Below are positions 1-19,020 of a DNA stretch of 64,000 nucleotides, piece after piece. Each line of letters starts with the position of its first letter. The stretch's first letter is position 1. A model generated the notes under the pieces. The model was not told where the DNA came from. It worked only from the letters and a program-made list of their open reading frames with translations, and did no database searches. The position numbers and the translations under genes were made by a program. This stretch comes from Ceratorhiza oryzae-sativae (Eukaryota > Basidiomycota > Agaricomycetes > Cantharellales > Ceratobasidiaceae): assembly GCA_030998015.1 (NCBI GenBank), contig JARWMV010000232.1:682001-746000 (forward strand), given 5' to 3'.

Positions 1-3000
1 CTTAGCCTATCAACCACTTCCTTTGCAACGTCGATTGCTGCTTCTGGCACACCACCAAGCTGAGCCACTCGTAGCCCGTGACTCTCACGGTTCACCCCCG
101 GACGCAAACGGTGTACGTACGAAAACTCAGAAGAATCAGACGAAGTGGCGATGTCTGTGCAGAAGAAAGATATGTGGGGCCGAGTGCATTGGGTTGTAGG
201 TAGTTCGGATGGAACCGAGGCTAAACCAGAGCCGGTAGGTTCGATATACCCAAGCAAATCCGCGACTTCGTGAAAGTGTGTTGCAAACATGGCTCGACAT
301 TGGTTGTGTGCATATAGGTGATGGGCTGTCGCAAAGGCGATCGCTAATCCATCTATGACTGTTGTACCGCGGCCTACTTCGTCCATGATAACCTGTGTCC
401 TTAGCTTAATGTTGCGTAATAAGGTCCAGGCCAAGAGAAACGCACCAACGATCTGTTGGTTGCTCGGCGCAGAATTTCGCCAGCTTCCAGCATTTCAACC
501 ATAAACGTGCTTCGATCACGAAACAAGTCGTCTCGTGCACCTATTCGTGAAAAAACACGGTCTACCACACCAATCTCGGCGCTGTCCGCAGGGACAAAAG
601 AGCCGGTTTGTGCAAGGATAGCAATTAGTGCGGATTGGCGAAGAATGGTGGATTTGCCGGCCTGTCACGTACACCACTAAGTATCACAAAATATCAGGCT
701 AAAAGGATAACAAGAACATACCATATTGGGACCCGTGATAATCATGAGTCGGGAATCAGTCCCCAGGTTGACCGTATTGGGAGTAAATACTCTGCCAGAG
801 TTGAGCAGCCCGAGTTCAACTGCTGGATGTCGAGCGTTTACAGTTAGGAAATCCAGACTACGAGCTATCTTCAGTTGATCCACACCATAATATAGCTTGC
901 AGTAACAAACCTATCGTTTACCACTGGTCGGACAAAGTTCATCTCTGCAGCAAGCTCGGCGAATCCAACGGTGACATCAATCTCGTCAATGATACGTGCG
1001 TTGCGTCGTAACGCTACCGCATGCCCGCCAACCTATCATCAAAGTTGAGCGCCGAATTTTGGGAAATTGGGTATGTATGCACCTCTGCCCGAAGCGATTC
1101 GAGTGCATCGCGTTCCGCTTGATAAATGTCGGCCTGGGATTCAAGAATAGCGGTCCCCAGTTGATTCCATGGCTGCGTATGGCTGGCTTAGATAATATGC
1201 ATGATTGGCGTCTACGTTGAAGACCTACTTTGTAAAAGAAACTCTCTGTGCTTCCGCTTTTAGATAACGGAATGAATTCAGGCGACGACCTAAGGCCGCT
1301 GCCGTATCTCCTTATGTTGGAAATATGAACGAATATTCCATGGGGCGGTGCGGTTTTTAATGTTAGTGTTGGAACGTCTGCTCTCTGTTAGGCACAGCTG
1401 TCAAAAAATCCCCAGTAAGATGACTCACTGTATTTTATTCGTAACATTTGTTGCATTTCATCCTCTTGTGCCTTGAGTTTATTCAAACGTTTATGACATT
1501 TGAGTAGCTCGGGGTCAAAGCTGTAGAAATATGGGGAATATGCGGAAGAAGTTATCACATCACTTACTCTGGTTTGATCGACCAGTTCTTAGAATCAATA
1601 CTAAGTTCGTCGGAGCCGGAGTCACCGACAGAAGGAAGCTCACGCTTCAGTCCATCTTCGCCTACTATCGAGGGCGTGACATGCACAGCTGTTCCAATCG
1701 TCTCGGCTAGTGCAGACAAGTCCGAGACCCTTTCTAGCAGCAAAGATAAGCTCGATAGCTGGTCTTTTTTCACGGCGTTTTTGTTGGCGACCTTCATTTC
1801 CAGACGAAGTCGAGCAACGATTTCAGAATGCACGTCAATAGTTTCCGCAATCGCCAAAAGGTCGTCGGCATCGCCGCGCCGGAGCTGAAGCTTTTGCACG
1901 AGCCGAATTGCATCACCCGTTTGGCGGAGTAGAACCAGTATATCCCGACGTAGGTGATTGCGTTCATGAAACAACGCTACTAACGCTTGCCGCGCCTGAA
2001 TCTCTGCAACAGAAGTGCTGGGCCCACCTGCAAGTAAGGTAAGCATAGAGTTCCAAAGATATGGTGAGCTAACCCACAAAGCCACCTAGAGAGCAACCTT
2101 GAGCCAGAGCTTGTAACAGTTCGTCTGACGACAGATAGAAGACTGCCTGTATTGCTTTCTCCTTGAGCACCTTTCTGGATTTCAAGTCCCCTCACGGTAT
2201 GGGCGTCGATTTGCATGCGCGCTTCTTCTTGGACGCGCACAGGGGCTTCGAGCTTGGGCATGCTCTCACGGAGATTTGCTTGCAAAAAAGAACTAATTAA
2301 TTGTATCGCGAGTGTCTCGGCGTGCGTAAAAACGGGCTTTGAGGCTGCATCTTCTATAGTCATTTCAGCTGCAGCATCTGATGCCGAGATGGTAATATTG
2401 TCGGTGCTAGCAGGAGGAGAGGACAACGGTAGAGGAGCAGTTCCAGGCTCTGCTGCAGTGTCGCAGTACGCTACACTAGTCAAGCCATCTGCCAGGGCTT
2501 TTCGGATTGGGTGATCCGAGTGTTCAGGTCCTTCGAGAGATTTGTCTAGTACGATTTCACGCGCATTGATCCTCGCCAAATCATCTACCAGCTGAGAAGG
2601 ATCCGATAGCTGTGTAAAGAACTCGCCAGTTGCAACATCCATCCAGGCAATCCCTATATCACTCGAGCTAGAATTATCCAAAGTCAAAGCGCAAACATAA
2701 TTGTTGTCGTAGGGGTTGACAAAGGATTCGTCGATAAGCGTTCCAGGAGTCACGACACGAACTACTCGACGTTCAAAAGGGCTGGCCTTGAAGCCTCGTT
2801 TCCGAGCCCCGGGAATCGCTATAGGTGCGTTTGGTTTGCGGAATTCTTCACATAGTGCGACGAATCGCTTCTCGGTTCCAACGAGTGTTTTTAGGTGTCG
2901 ATCGAGATGGGAAAGTGGGAATCCAGCCATCTGTACTACTCGCCCACGAAAGCCCCAACGTCTCTCAGCGAGTTTGATATTAAGCAAGGACGCGACCTCG

Positions 3001-3735
3001 GGAGCCTGGTCGAAATATGATTCGTAGAATTGGCCGACTCGAGTAAGCAGGATGCAGTGTGGAAATTTAGCAAGATTTTCAATGATATCGCGCGCGAGCT
3101 TAGTTTTTGGCACTGCAAGACTTGGGGTTATGTCTGGAATGAGTAGACATTTGTGATAACCATGTACTCACGAGATCTTGTACCTTTGGCCGCCTTCTTT
3201 TTTGTAGGGGCCTCGGAAGCCTGTGCGTTAGACGCATTCTCTGCAAATGGGCCCCAAACATCGAATCAATTGAGTAACCAGTGCATACGGGTTCCTTGGT
3301 GTATCTTACCTGAGGCCGCAGGCTTAAGTTTGCCAGCACCTTTTGCGGTGGATACTGTGACCTTGACGGAGGTGCTTTTTTTCGTGCTTGGAAGAAGCCC
3401 GGTTGTTTTACGATTCGCACCTGATAGACACTGAGTGGTAGTTTGAGTAAATCACGAAAGATTATCTACTCTTTTTACTTTTTGACAGCAATTCTTCTTC
3501 TTCCTTAATTTCCTGCGTATGCGAAAAATCTCAAGGCTATCAGGCGTTGAGATTAAAATCGACTGACCGACCACAAGTCGACCACGCTCGTCGTCGCCAT
3601 TCCAGCTCTATTTATTTGCAATGGTCCCATAGTGGTAGAAGTGTTGGGAGCTATCTGGATTGTTCCTACGGACAGCACGGACTTAGCGATAGAGTAACCG
3701 GGTGGTTTGAGGCGTATGTGAAGGGCGCATCTCAT
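1..3735 (-). CDS. MSH1: MutS homologue, mitochondrial MSH1 type (3' end outside window)
   Basis: DNA mismatch-recognition ATPase of the MutS family, in fungi acting on mitochondrial DNA. Reading right to left, the mismatch-binding domain contains [13 protein letters not shown] (about 3020-3060), the form typical of MSH1. The connector, lever and clamp domains follow. The ATPase has TGPNMAGKST split by an intron near 670-720, and the Walker B DEVGRGTT at about 366-389. Sequence matching the MutS C-terminal 'LRPG...[12 protein letters not shown]' runs off the left edge, so the stop is not seen. I place the start at 3735: a short basic exon ([13 protein letters not shown]...) then joins in phase to exons near 3475-3613, 3310-3440 and 3165-3250. 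This leader looks like a mitochondrial presequence, but the first two exons are inferred from splice phase only. Divergent from the ASNSD1 gene by about 190 bp. Confidence 0.85.
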
Positions 3736-3925
3736 CCAGATCTGAAGTCAGGGGGTAATTGTGAAACAGCAGTATGGATTAAAAGATCCAAAAGGGTGCG
3801 TCTTGTACACTCGCAAGACGCGGTTGACCAGAGATCGGAGTTGCAGAACCGGTGAGGATCATCAGCTCAGATAGGAAGGATCGTCGATCACGTGCTCAAC
3901 CGATGTCGAACACTTGCCCGGCACC
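3736..3925. promoter_or_regulatory. Short divergent intergenic region (MSH1 / ASNSD1)
   Basis: About 190 bp separate the inferred MSH1 start (minus strand) and the ASNSD1 start (plus strand), so both promoters must lie here or overlap the genes. I see no obvious TATA box. The size depends on the inferred first MSH1 exon; if that exon is wrong the gap is larger. Confidence 0.4.
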
Positions 3926-6485
3926 ATGTGCGGAATTGCCCTACTGGTACGCGACACCATGTTGTCCCAAGGTGAACCGGATTCAAATCCCTACTCTGAA
4001 TTATGGAAGAACATGTGCTTGGTGTGCGCCGACCGAGGTGAGAAACAACCTTCTGGCTGGTTCACACTAACCACGATAAGCCAAAGTGACTTTGCTGAAA
4101 GTCGCCTTGATATTCAGGCCCAGACTCGTCAAATTATTTAGAGCTCGGATTTGAACATGATGGGCAGCGGAAGCGTATTGTCTCGTTCTATGCTTCGGTC
4201 CTTCACTTACGCGGTTTGGCTGGTATCGGTTATTTAACGCGGCACGTGGTCCAGGTTGTGTGATGCGTTCCAATCCTCACATTGAACTAGAAGATCAGGC
4301 AGCCGCATGTAGGCATGGATGGCTCTATTTTTGTATGGAATGGAGAGGTAAGCCGGGTCAATTGTTCTAATACACTGCTCATCCAGATTCAAGATTTTCG
4401 ATGGGATTACCGTGGGCGCTCGCAAACTTGCTCCATTGAAAATCACATTGACAAGTATCAAATTCGAAGGTCTCCAACCATGAAAACGATGGATCGAAGT
4501 TGCTCGAGCGGATTCAATCCAGTCAAGCGAATGGAGTCGCCCTTGCGCATACCATATCGCAGCTCGAGGGTCCGTGAGTTGTCTTACCTTGTTGCTCCTC
4601 CAGCGCGTCTAATTCGTGAAGTTATGCCTTTGTATTTTTGGATGTAAGTTGATTTCTTTATGTCTTTGACGAATTCGACAAAATAGAGCTTTAGAAACCC
4701 AACCAAACGTTATACTTTGCTCGAGATCCTTTGGGGCGACGTTCTTTATTAATCCACCTGCCGAACTCATCCGAACCCTATTTTGCATTGTGCTCCGCCT
4801 CCAACAAGAATATACGCAATGGGTTCGAAGAGCTCTCTACTGCTGGAATATTCTCATTATCTCTCGTAAACGGTTCCCTAATGGAGGTAAACGTAGACTT
4901 GCCATTGCATACTTGTTCTTCGCTCATAACATAGTCAGTATTCCTCAAAGATAAATATCATGTCTCGTGGTACATCGATATTTGTGCGTGTATGCGTTTG
5001 GCCCTTTGGAGATTGGTACTTATGCATGACTATACACAGGCGGGACAAATGTCTCTCAACCGAGAAATCCCATCCGAGCACTCAGATGTCATTTCGCATG
5101 AGCGAATCAAGGACTTTATTACTAGACTCGATCTTAGTGTCAAGGCTCGAGTTTCAAGTATCCCTAGTAATCAAGATGACGTGATGGGGTCTCTCAAGTA
5201 AGCTATCGATCGCATTCATTGTGAATAGGTGAATGATATAAAACCTGGCTAGACCCAAATCGCGATTGGGTGTTCTCTTTTCGGGGGGTATTGACTGCAC
5301 GGTACTCGCCTTCCTAGCTGATAGGTCAGCCGTCCACCCTTGCTCCTACGGCCTATACGTGCTACTTCATTGCTTTTTACAGGCATGTCCCATCAGATGA
5401 ACCTATTGATTTGTTAAATGTTGCGTTTGAGAATCCGCGCACCCTCAATGCCCCGACGAAAAACCTCCTCCAAGAAGAGAGAGCGCAACGGAAGCGTAAC
5501 AAAAAGGAACGGAAAGATGATGAACTGCGAGTCGTCGAGGTCAGCACACTACCTGTGGAAGGTGGCCCATCGGAAAAGCGAGGGACGTACAACGTCCCAG
5601 ATCGATTGACGGGGTTGGAAGAGGTTGAGGAGCTGCGTCGTTTATGTCCTCATCGCCAGTGGAACTTTGTGCGTTCTAGTTCAGTGTAACTTTACGGGAC
5701 GTATTTTGATCGTTTGAGTAGGTGTCGGTCGACGTTTCATATGAGGTTCGTATTAGCCTTGAAAGGCTAGTATGATGGCCAAATTTTATCATGCAGGAAT
5801 GCAAAAGTGAAGAACCCAAGATAGTAGAACTCATGTATCCCTCAAACACAGTAATGGATTTGGTGAGTTCGCCAGCTTACCATGTTGAACTGCTACGACT
5901 ATTTCTCTAGAGTTTAGCTTTGGCATTATACTTTGCTTCCCGCGGAAAGGGACGAGTTGATTCAGCGTCCGGCTCAAGCGATGCGGAGGATTATACTAGT
6001 CCTGCTAGAGTGCTCCTAAGCGGGCTTGGTTCGGACGAGCTTCTCGGTGGCTACTCACGGCATAGACACGCATATAGTCGGGGAGGTTGGCCTGCATTGA
6101 TAGACGAGGTACGCCTGTCACTATATCTATTTGCACATTCTAAATATCCCTGTAGCTTCAACTCGATCTTGACCGGCTTCCCACACGAAACCTTGGTCGT
6201 GATGATCGGGTAATTTCCGCTCATGGTCGAGAGTCACGATATCCCTTCCTCTCATTGTCATTTGTTTCATACCTGGCGCAATTGCCGGTGCATATCAAGG
6301 TTGATCCTCGGCTTGCCAACGAGGCTAGCGGTATGGGAGATAAAACTTTGTTGAGACTCGCTGCCCAACATTTGGGGCTTACACTAGCCAGCAAGCGGGT
6401 CAAACGAGCAATGCAATTCGGGAGCAGAAGTGCGAGGATGGAAACAGGAGATGCAGGAAAGAAAGGCCACATTTTGCTGGAGTAG
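3926..6485 (+). CDS. Asparagine synthetase domain-containing protein (ASNSD1 / YML096W type)
   Basis: Two-domain protein: N-terminal class II glutamine amidotransferase fold and C-terminal asparagine-synthase (PP-loop ATPase) fold. It begins MCGIALL, keeping the Cys that would be the amidotransferase nucleophile. The RGPD motif is restored when the first intron (about 4040-4115) is removed. VLHLRG and FVWNGE follow, then FARDPLGRRSL near 4715-4745. The PP-loop is LFSGGIDCTVLA at about 5276-5312, and LLSGLGSDELLGGYSRH lies near 6010-6060. The last exon ends at 6485. The layout and the insert between the domains match ASNSD1 rather than true asparagine synthetase, so its enzymatic role is not established. 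ATG 3926 is chosen because MCGI must start the mature protein. Its 3' end is 18 bp from the end of the convergent ABC transporter gene. Confidence 0.9.
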
Positions 6486-6503
6486 TAAAGAGTAAATACT
6501 GCT

Positions 6504-13528
<7,025 letters not shown>

Positions 13529-13936
13529 TTCGGCTGGCACCCCGAGCCATTTTTAGGGAAAAAGGCACCGAAGTGTATGACTCTTGTGGTCTTGAAACCG
13601 TAAATATGACTCCATAACCCGCCCCAGTAGTGCACGAACACCCGATGTTATTGGATGCCCTCCCATAAGATCTCTAAATATAGCGCTAAGCTAAGCTAAA
13701 CAATTCACACTGTGGAGCGATTACAAAATGAGGTAGTGTGTCATTGATAAAGCATGACGTCATCCAGACTTTGGGGTTGATTAACTTCGCTTAGCGTTAG
13801 CTCTTACGGGAAGGCATCCATTGTTAGCCGGCGGCTCGCTGATAGGAGCTACGCGTGCTTTACTCTGTGGTACATCGAGCACCCCAATCCGTCTGAGAAA
13901 TTCTATTCAACACTGTTACGCATACATATACATTAG
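13529..13936. other. Intergenic gap between two efflux-pump genes
   Basis: About 400 bp with no supported gene. It should hold the promoter of the ABCC gene and the 3' UTR of the MFS gene, both on the minus strand. Short A/T-rich stretches with repeated 'gctaagctaagct'-like sequence near 13685-13700 are visible; I assign them no function. Confidence 0.5.
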
Positions 13937-16089
13937 TTAAACGCTACCACTAATAGGTACCTTCTGCCCGGCCTCTTCCCTTGCCATCGCATCCATCTCC
14001 ACGGCCAGACTCGTTCTAGGTTCCAAAGCCTCATTCGCCTCCGTGTACTTGATTATTTCCATATCCGAGAGTCTGAACAACGAGATTACGACCGAAAGAA
14101 CAGCCATACCGAAACATACTGTCGAAAAGAAAAGAAAAAAAAAGATCGTCAGACTCCAGCAAGCGGAGAAGCACAAATAAGCGCACCCCAAGCCGCTGCT
14201 CGATAACCAGGCATCAGAACATGTGGAGCCGCAAGGTCACTCGCGCTTTCGTGTTTGGCAGTTAGGCGTTGGACCGTGCTAGAGACGGCCGAAGTTACAG
14301 CCAGGCCAACAGATGTTCCAACCTGCAACCATGTAAGTGTCAGGATCTGGTCCTCGGGAGAAACAAGCAAAAAAGGACCATGAAGTGGCAAGTACGACTC
14401 ACTCTAGTAACGACGTTGAAAAGTGCGCCAGCCAACGCTTGATTATGAATGTCTACTCCGTTGCAGATATGAAGGTTCAGGACCGAATAGCAGAGATCTG
14501 GTCCCGGCAGCAGGAGCAAAAATGGGAGACTCATTGCCCAATAGCTAACGTCAACTTTAATGAGCGCAAAGAGGACCGCTGCAGCCTAATGTACAATCCG
14601 GCATCAATAACATGTAAGAGAAATATATATCAATGCACTCACTACGCTGAGAAGCAGGCCAACGAGAATAAGAATCTGTGGTTTAACGCGATTCATCAGG
14701 AGCCCCGAAAGGATATTGAGCTTGAATGCACTATATTAGACTGGAAAGTCACTAGACATACATCCTGTTTACTTACAGTCATGCCAGACATCGCAAGTGG
14801 CAAAAAGCTCAAGGAGGTCTGAAGCGGAGAAAGGAGTTGCACAGATTGGAAGCTAAAAAGGTCGTTCAGGTGGGCTTTCTAGTACTTGCAAGTTACTTAC
14901 AACAGGGTGGCATAGTAGTTCAATGCATTAAAGCTCCACCAAGCCGTAAACACCTGCATATATAGAGTATCTGTGGCTGTGTCTAATACACACGAGGAAA
15001 TGGGGACTTGCCACTGCAAGAAGTGGACCAAACTTTGGCGTTCGAAAAATCGATAACGGTACCAGAACCGATTTACCCGCTCGCTCGCGTCGGCGCTCCC
15101 ACTCGACAAACCCGACAAGAGAAATAATCGAGACGGTTAGTAAAGTGGGGATATAGGGTGTCTTCCACCCCTGAGGTGCAGACTCGGCACCACTGAAAAC
15201 TACTGTCAGTCCTTGCTATGAAATTAGATACAAGAACTCTTACGCGAGTGAAAAGGTGAATAAGCCGAGTCCTGTGGTACTCAGTGCCGCGCCGACCCAG
15301 TCAATACGCTTTAGGCGCTTGACCATCACTCGGGTGTTTTCGCCCTGTTCGCCTTCGGGGTGGGGTTGATTAGGAGGGAGGCAATACCAAGCCATTGCTG
15401 TAAAGATGGCGCCAAGAGCCGCCTGAACCCAAAATAGCGACCGCCAACCCACTGGTGACTGGCACAAAATACCTCCTATGACTAGGCCACCAATGTAACC
15501 CAGGGGCTGCGCGCCACCCAGAACTGCGAGACCATCATGATCAGAGCCATATAGGATAGATCGGGAGGAGGGACTTGCTAGCAAATGCCTTTTCTCTCGT
15601 ACGACCAGTGAAATGTGCCCCGAAAAGGCCAACCGCTGCTGGCGTGTTCGCCGCTGGCCCGATCCCGAGGAATGCCATGAGAAGAATGAGTATCAACTGC
15701 GTCGGGGAAAACGCAATGGCCAGGCTCAGCGCTGCGAACCAGGCGGTGCCGATCAGGAATAGAAGCCGCCGGCCGAGAATATCCGCCAGTCGACCAGACA
15801 GCAAAAGAAAACACCCATACGTGAGGGAGTAGACTGACACTGGCCACTGAAGGTCACTCTACTCGCCGTTGTCAATCATATCCCGCGTAAACCGAAACTA
15901 GATCGACTCACCTGAGATATGGATAGCTCTGTTTGAATAGACGGAAGTGCGACTGTCATGCACCCGGATTGGAATGTCTGTGGCACAGCACTGAGTTGAA
16001 GACCCAGTGGATGATCTGGAAAAACTCACGTTGAGGAGTGTTGCTCCACTAACGGAGAGAATCATCAACCCGGACTGCACTCTTGCCAT
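13937..16089 (-). CDS. MFS drug:H+ antiporter, DHA2 (14-helix) type
   Basis: Major facilitator superfamily exporter resembling fungal 14-TM drug antiporters. The first exon is MARVQSGLMILSVSGATLLN (start 16089). The next gives a first-helix segment with TVALPSIQTELSIS. The conserved loop GRLADILGRR lies near 15775-15805 and LGIGPAANTPAAVGL near 15630-15675. The helix AFAILGGAQPLGYIGGLV forms only if a GC-AG intron (15524-15578) is removed. Further helices follow (SLFWVQAALGAIFTAMAW near 15400-15445; VGAALSTTGLGLFTFSLA near 15240-15295). The last exon has a hydrophobic helix near 14110-14190 and an acidic cytosolic tail. The stop at 13937 is provisional because a final small exon cannot be excluded. 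It is in tandem with the downstream ABCC pump, which suggests an efflux-rich neighbourhood. Confidence 0.8.
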
Positions 16090-16481
16090 GATGAATGGGC
16101 CAGAGAAGACCAGAGGGTGTAAACTGAAACATGGGGTTCACGCAATCGCACATTTTAAACACCGCGCCGTCGTGAAAATTCCAAAATATGCCGGTGATCA
16201 TCAGAGGATCCGTTCCGTGCCGGCCACCACGATAGCGATATGCTTCACGTCGGCGCAGTTGCTGGGGCTATGAGCAGGGGTTCACAGTGCCCTATTTGTG
16301 AATACACGTGGACTAATTGCCCATGATTGTAACGACCAGGATGAGTGGTGGTTGGCTGAAAGGCGCCCGGTCTGCCATGGAACGTCCTGATTGAATTATC
16401 CACTTCCATGCCCGATGTCAGGGTCCGCGACTCGGGGCTACATGAACCGAGGCTACTGGGCGAGTCGGCCCATCATTCACC
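16090..16481. other. Divergent intergenic region (MFS pump / esterase-like gene 1)
   Basis: About 390 bp between divergent starts. No coding region is supported; presumably it contains both promoters. No repeat or recognisable operator was seen. Confidence 0.5.
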
Positions 16482-18671
16482 ATGTCGCGGCGCCTGCTGT
16501 GCTCCCCCACCGTCGCCGTACTCTTTCTCTTGAACGTCATAACCATCGCGCTCCTCATATCCAACGAGGTCGCTCGTAACGCTGTCGTCGATCAGCTCGT
16601 TGCGGCTGACGTACTCTCAGACAAATGGGCCAACAGTCACTATCCTAATTTTGACTCGGACATAGACCTACAGAAACCGCCTGCACCTAAATATGTCACT
16701 CGGACAAGAGTCGTGCACGACACTCAGACAGTCTTTGCTACCACCACCGCTACCACCACTGCAACAGTTACCTCGACCATAACGAGCGTGCAAACAGTAG
16801 CCGTATCAAAAACCCAACTCGATGGACTGCCTGGATTTTGTGACGAGTGCGGGCCAGAGGACCAGATGTGTGCAACTTATGGGTGAGCATTGGCTTCAGG
16901 CGGCCGTTCGTGTATCGGCTGATCAGGTGTTGGAAGCCAATATAATCTGGAGCGCTCGCGCGCATACGAAGGCCCAAACTCGAGGCTTCGACGCGTCTTG
17001 CAAAAAGCGGCAGACGGACATCCTATTAACATTGGTGTCTTAGGAGGATCAGGTATGCGGGTTTTTGCTGTTGACGTGTCTTGTGCTGAAATTGTGCCTT
17101 GATAGTTACCGCTGGGCATGGTGTTTTGCATCCCGACTACTGGACCGACATATTCTTCAACTGGTGGAATACTACTTTTCCGTGAGTGCAAGCTATAGCT
17201 CTGAGTGTTCTCGAGTCTAAACTTGGAGCAGCAATGAGAACAACGTTTTCATCAATGGTGCAGTTCCAGCAACAACAACCGAGTACTTCTCGGTATGTGC
17301 CCTGGAACACATAGGTGACTAGCATTTATGAAACACGATAGCACCTCGTATTGATATCTCATACTAGACGAGGATGTCGACTTGGTCATCATTGAAATGG
17401 CGATCAACGACCCAAGGTCGGTTTTTAGCGCGTCTAATTTTATAACCCTAACCTTGTTTTAGAAACGAGGTGTTCGCACAAACATACGAGTGGCTGCTCC
17501 GTATGCTTCTTGCATTGCCCAACAAGCCTGCAGTAATCAATGCCCAAATTATCGCACTCAGTTTTGACACTATCACGATGGGAGGCGACCTCCATATGGG
17601 TAGGCTGTCCAGTCTTCGGTCGTGGTACCTCGGCGCTGACTTTTTAAAGGTGTGGCGGAGTACTATGACATCCCTACAGTCAGTATGCGAAATGTTGCGT
17701 TATACCACGTCCTCGAGCACCCCCAACTTGACCGGGACATGTTCCACCGCCTACCACCATTCCTACCAGAAAGCGAGACTGACTTGCGCCACGTAAGTGT
17801 CTTGCTAATTATATTTGCCAACCTCGAGCCCTGAATACGCCCATAGATAAATCGAATTGGACACAAAGTATTGGCTGACTTGATGATCGCCTATATGCAA
17901 CGCCAAATATGCGCACAGGCCAGGCTGAAGAACAACCCGTCTCTGCTCCAGTTCCAGCCCAAGGAAAATTATATCCCTGGTCCTCAAGAACTTGGCGAAA
18001 TCCCAAGGGTATGCGCTTACCATTATGAATGTTATCTTAATTTTGACTCTTGATCTATCCAAGCTTCGTCTGTTCCAACGCTACGTCCGCGAGGAACGAG
18101 TCAAACCAGTTAAAACAACCTGTCTATCCACGCGAAGCAAAAAACATCCACTTAAACCCACCCGTCAAACGGGTTGGAGATTGGGCGTGGAAGGACAAGT
18201 CATATGTCATTGCCAAAGAACCAGGCGCCCGGGCGACATTCGCCATCACCTCTGGCTCCATGGGAATCATTAAGATCACATATTTGATGAGCAAAACATT
18301 TGGTTTGGGGAGTGTCAAGTGTTGGGTAGACAATAACGAGGCGGCGGCAAGGCGAATTGATGGGTGGTGGGATTTGGACGGACTGTAGGTGGAAATGCTT
18401 CGATGAAATGCTATCGTTGACTGAACTGAGACCCACAGGAACATCTCCAGGCGAGTTTGACGCCGCACGAGCGCCTGGGTATTATTATTTCTGACATGGC
18501 GTCTACCTTTTACAGAGACGCTATAGTGGCTGAGGGAGTGCCCCTGGCCCTCACGAAGTAACCTGCGAACTACTCTCTGATACAAAAGATCCAGGTGGGG
18601 GCCATGAGTTCCGCTTATCTCACTTACTAGGCGAGTCCTTATTTAACATTTTGGTGGCTCTTTCGTACTGA
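16482..18671 (+). CDS. Signal-anchored SGNH-esterase-like protein, copy 1 (frame broken twice)
   Basis: Belongs to a fungal secretory-pathway family often annotated as capsule-associated or SGNH-hydrolase-type. The N-terminus (ATG 16482) is a signal anchor, SPTVAVLFLLNVITIALLIS, followed by a Thr-rich stalk near 16735-16800 and a Cys-rich segment CDECGPEDQMCATYG. After splicing, INIGVLGGSVTAGHG (about 17020-17125) gives the SGNH block I serine. VDLVIIEMAINDPR (about 17375-17415) gives block III, and DLRHINRIGHK the Asp/His region. A C-terminal beta-rich domain follows (TFGLGSVKCW near 18300). Compared with copy 2, the frame shifts near 18171-18182, where HPLKPTRQTGW and WAWKDKSY are in different frames. 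It shifts again near 18541-18550. Uncorrected, translation stops at 18561. A GC-AG intron lies at 18451-18515. It is either decaying or carries assembly errors. Confidence 0.75.
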
Positions 18672-19020
18672 GAATCGCCTCAACAGCACTTAGCAATGGG
18701 TTTGTGATTATCCTCATGGCACTGAATGTGTCGGGAAATCTGGCATCAGTGTTTTTTTTGGAGCTCAAAATACCGTGTATCTGGTAACATAGATGATGAG
18801 ACTGTGTTGTTCTAGAACCTGTGGCTGTAGCTCCCCATATGTAGAATAGACAATATCAGGATTAGCTGGAGGCGGCTGTCAAGAATATGGCTAGTCGGAG
18901 TTTTTTCTTTTTCAACTGAGCAAACACGGGGAATCGCCCGATGAACTCCTTCCTTATAAGTGGGCAGCCACGCCCATCCTCATTTTAACCCCACCCATTC
19001 TGTCCTTTGCTTTTTCTTGA
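18672..19020 (+). promoter_or_regulatory. Upstream region of esterase-like copy 2 with TATA-like sequence
   Basis: About 350 bp between the tandem copies. 'ccttataagtggg' near 18951-18963 is a plausible TATA element about 60-70 bp before the ATG at 19021. No other signal is supported. Confidence 0.35.
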
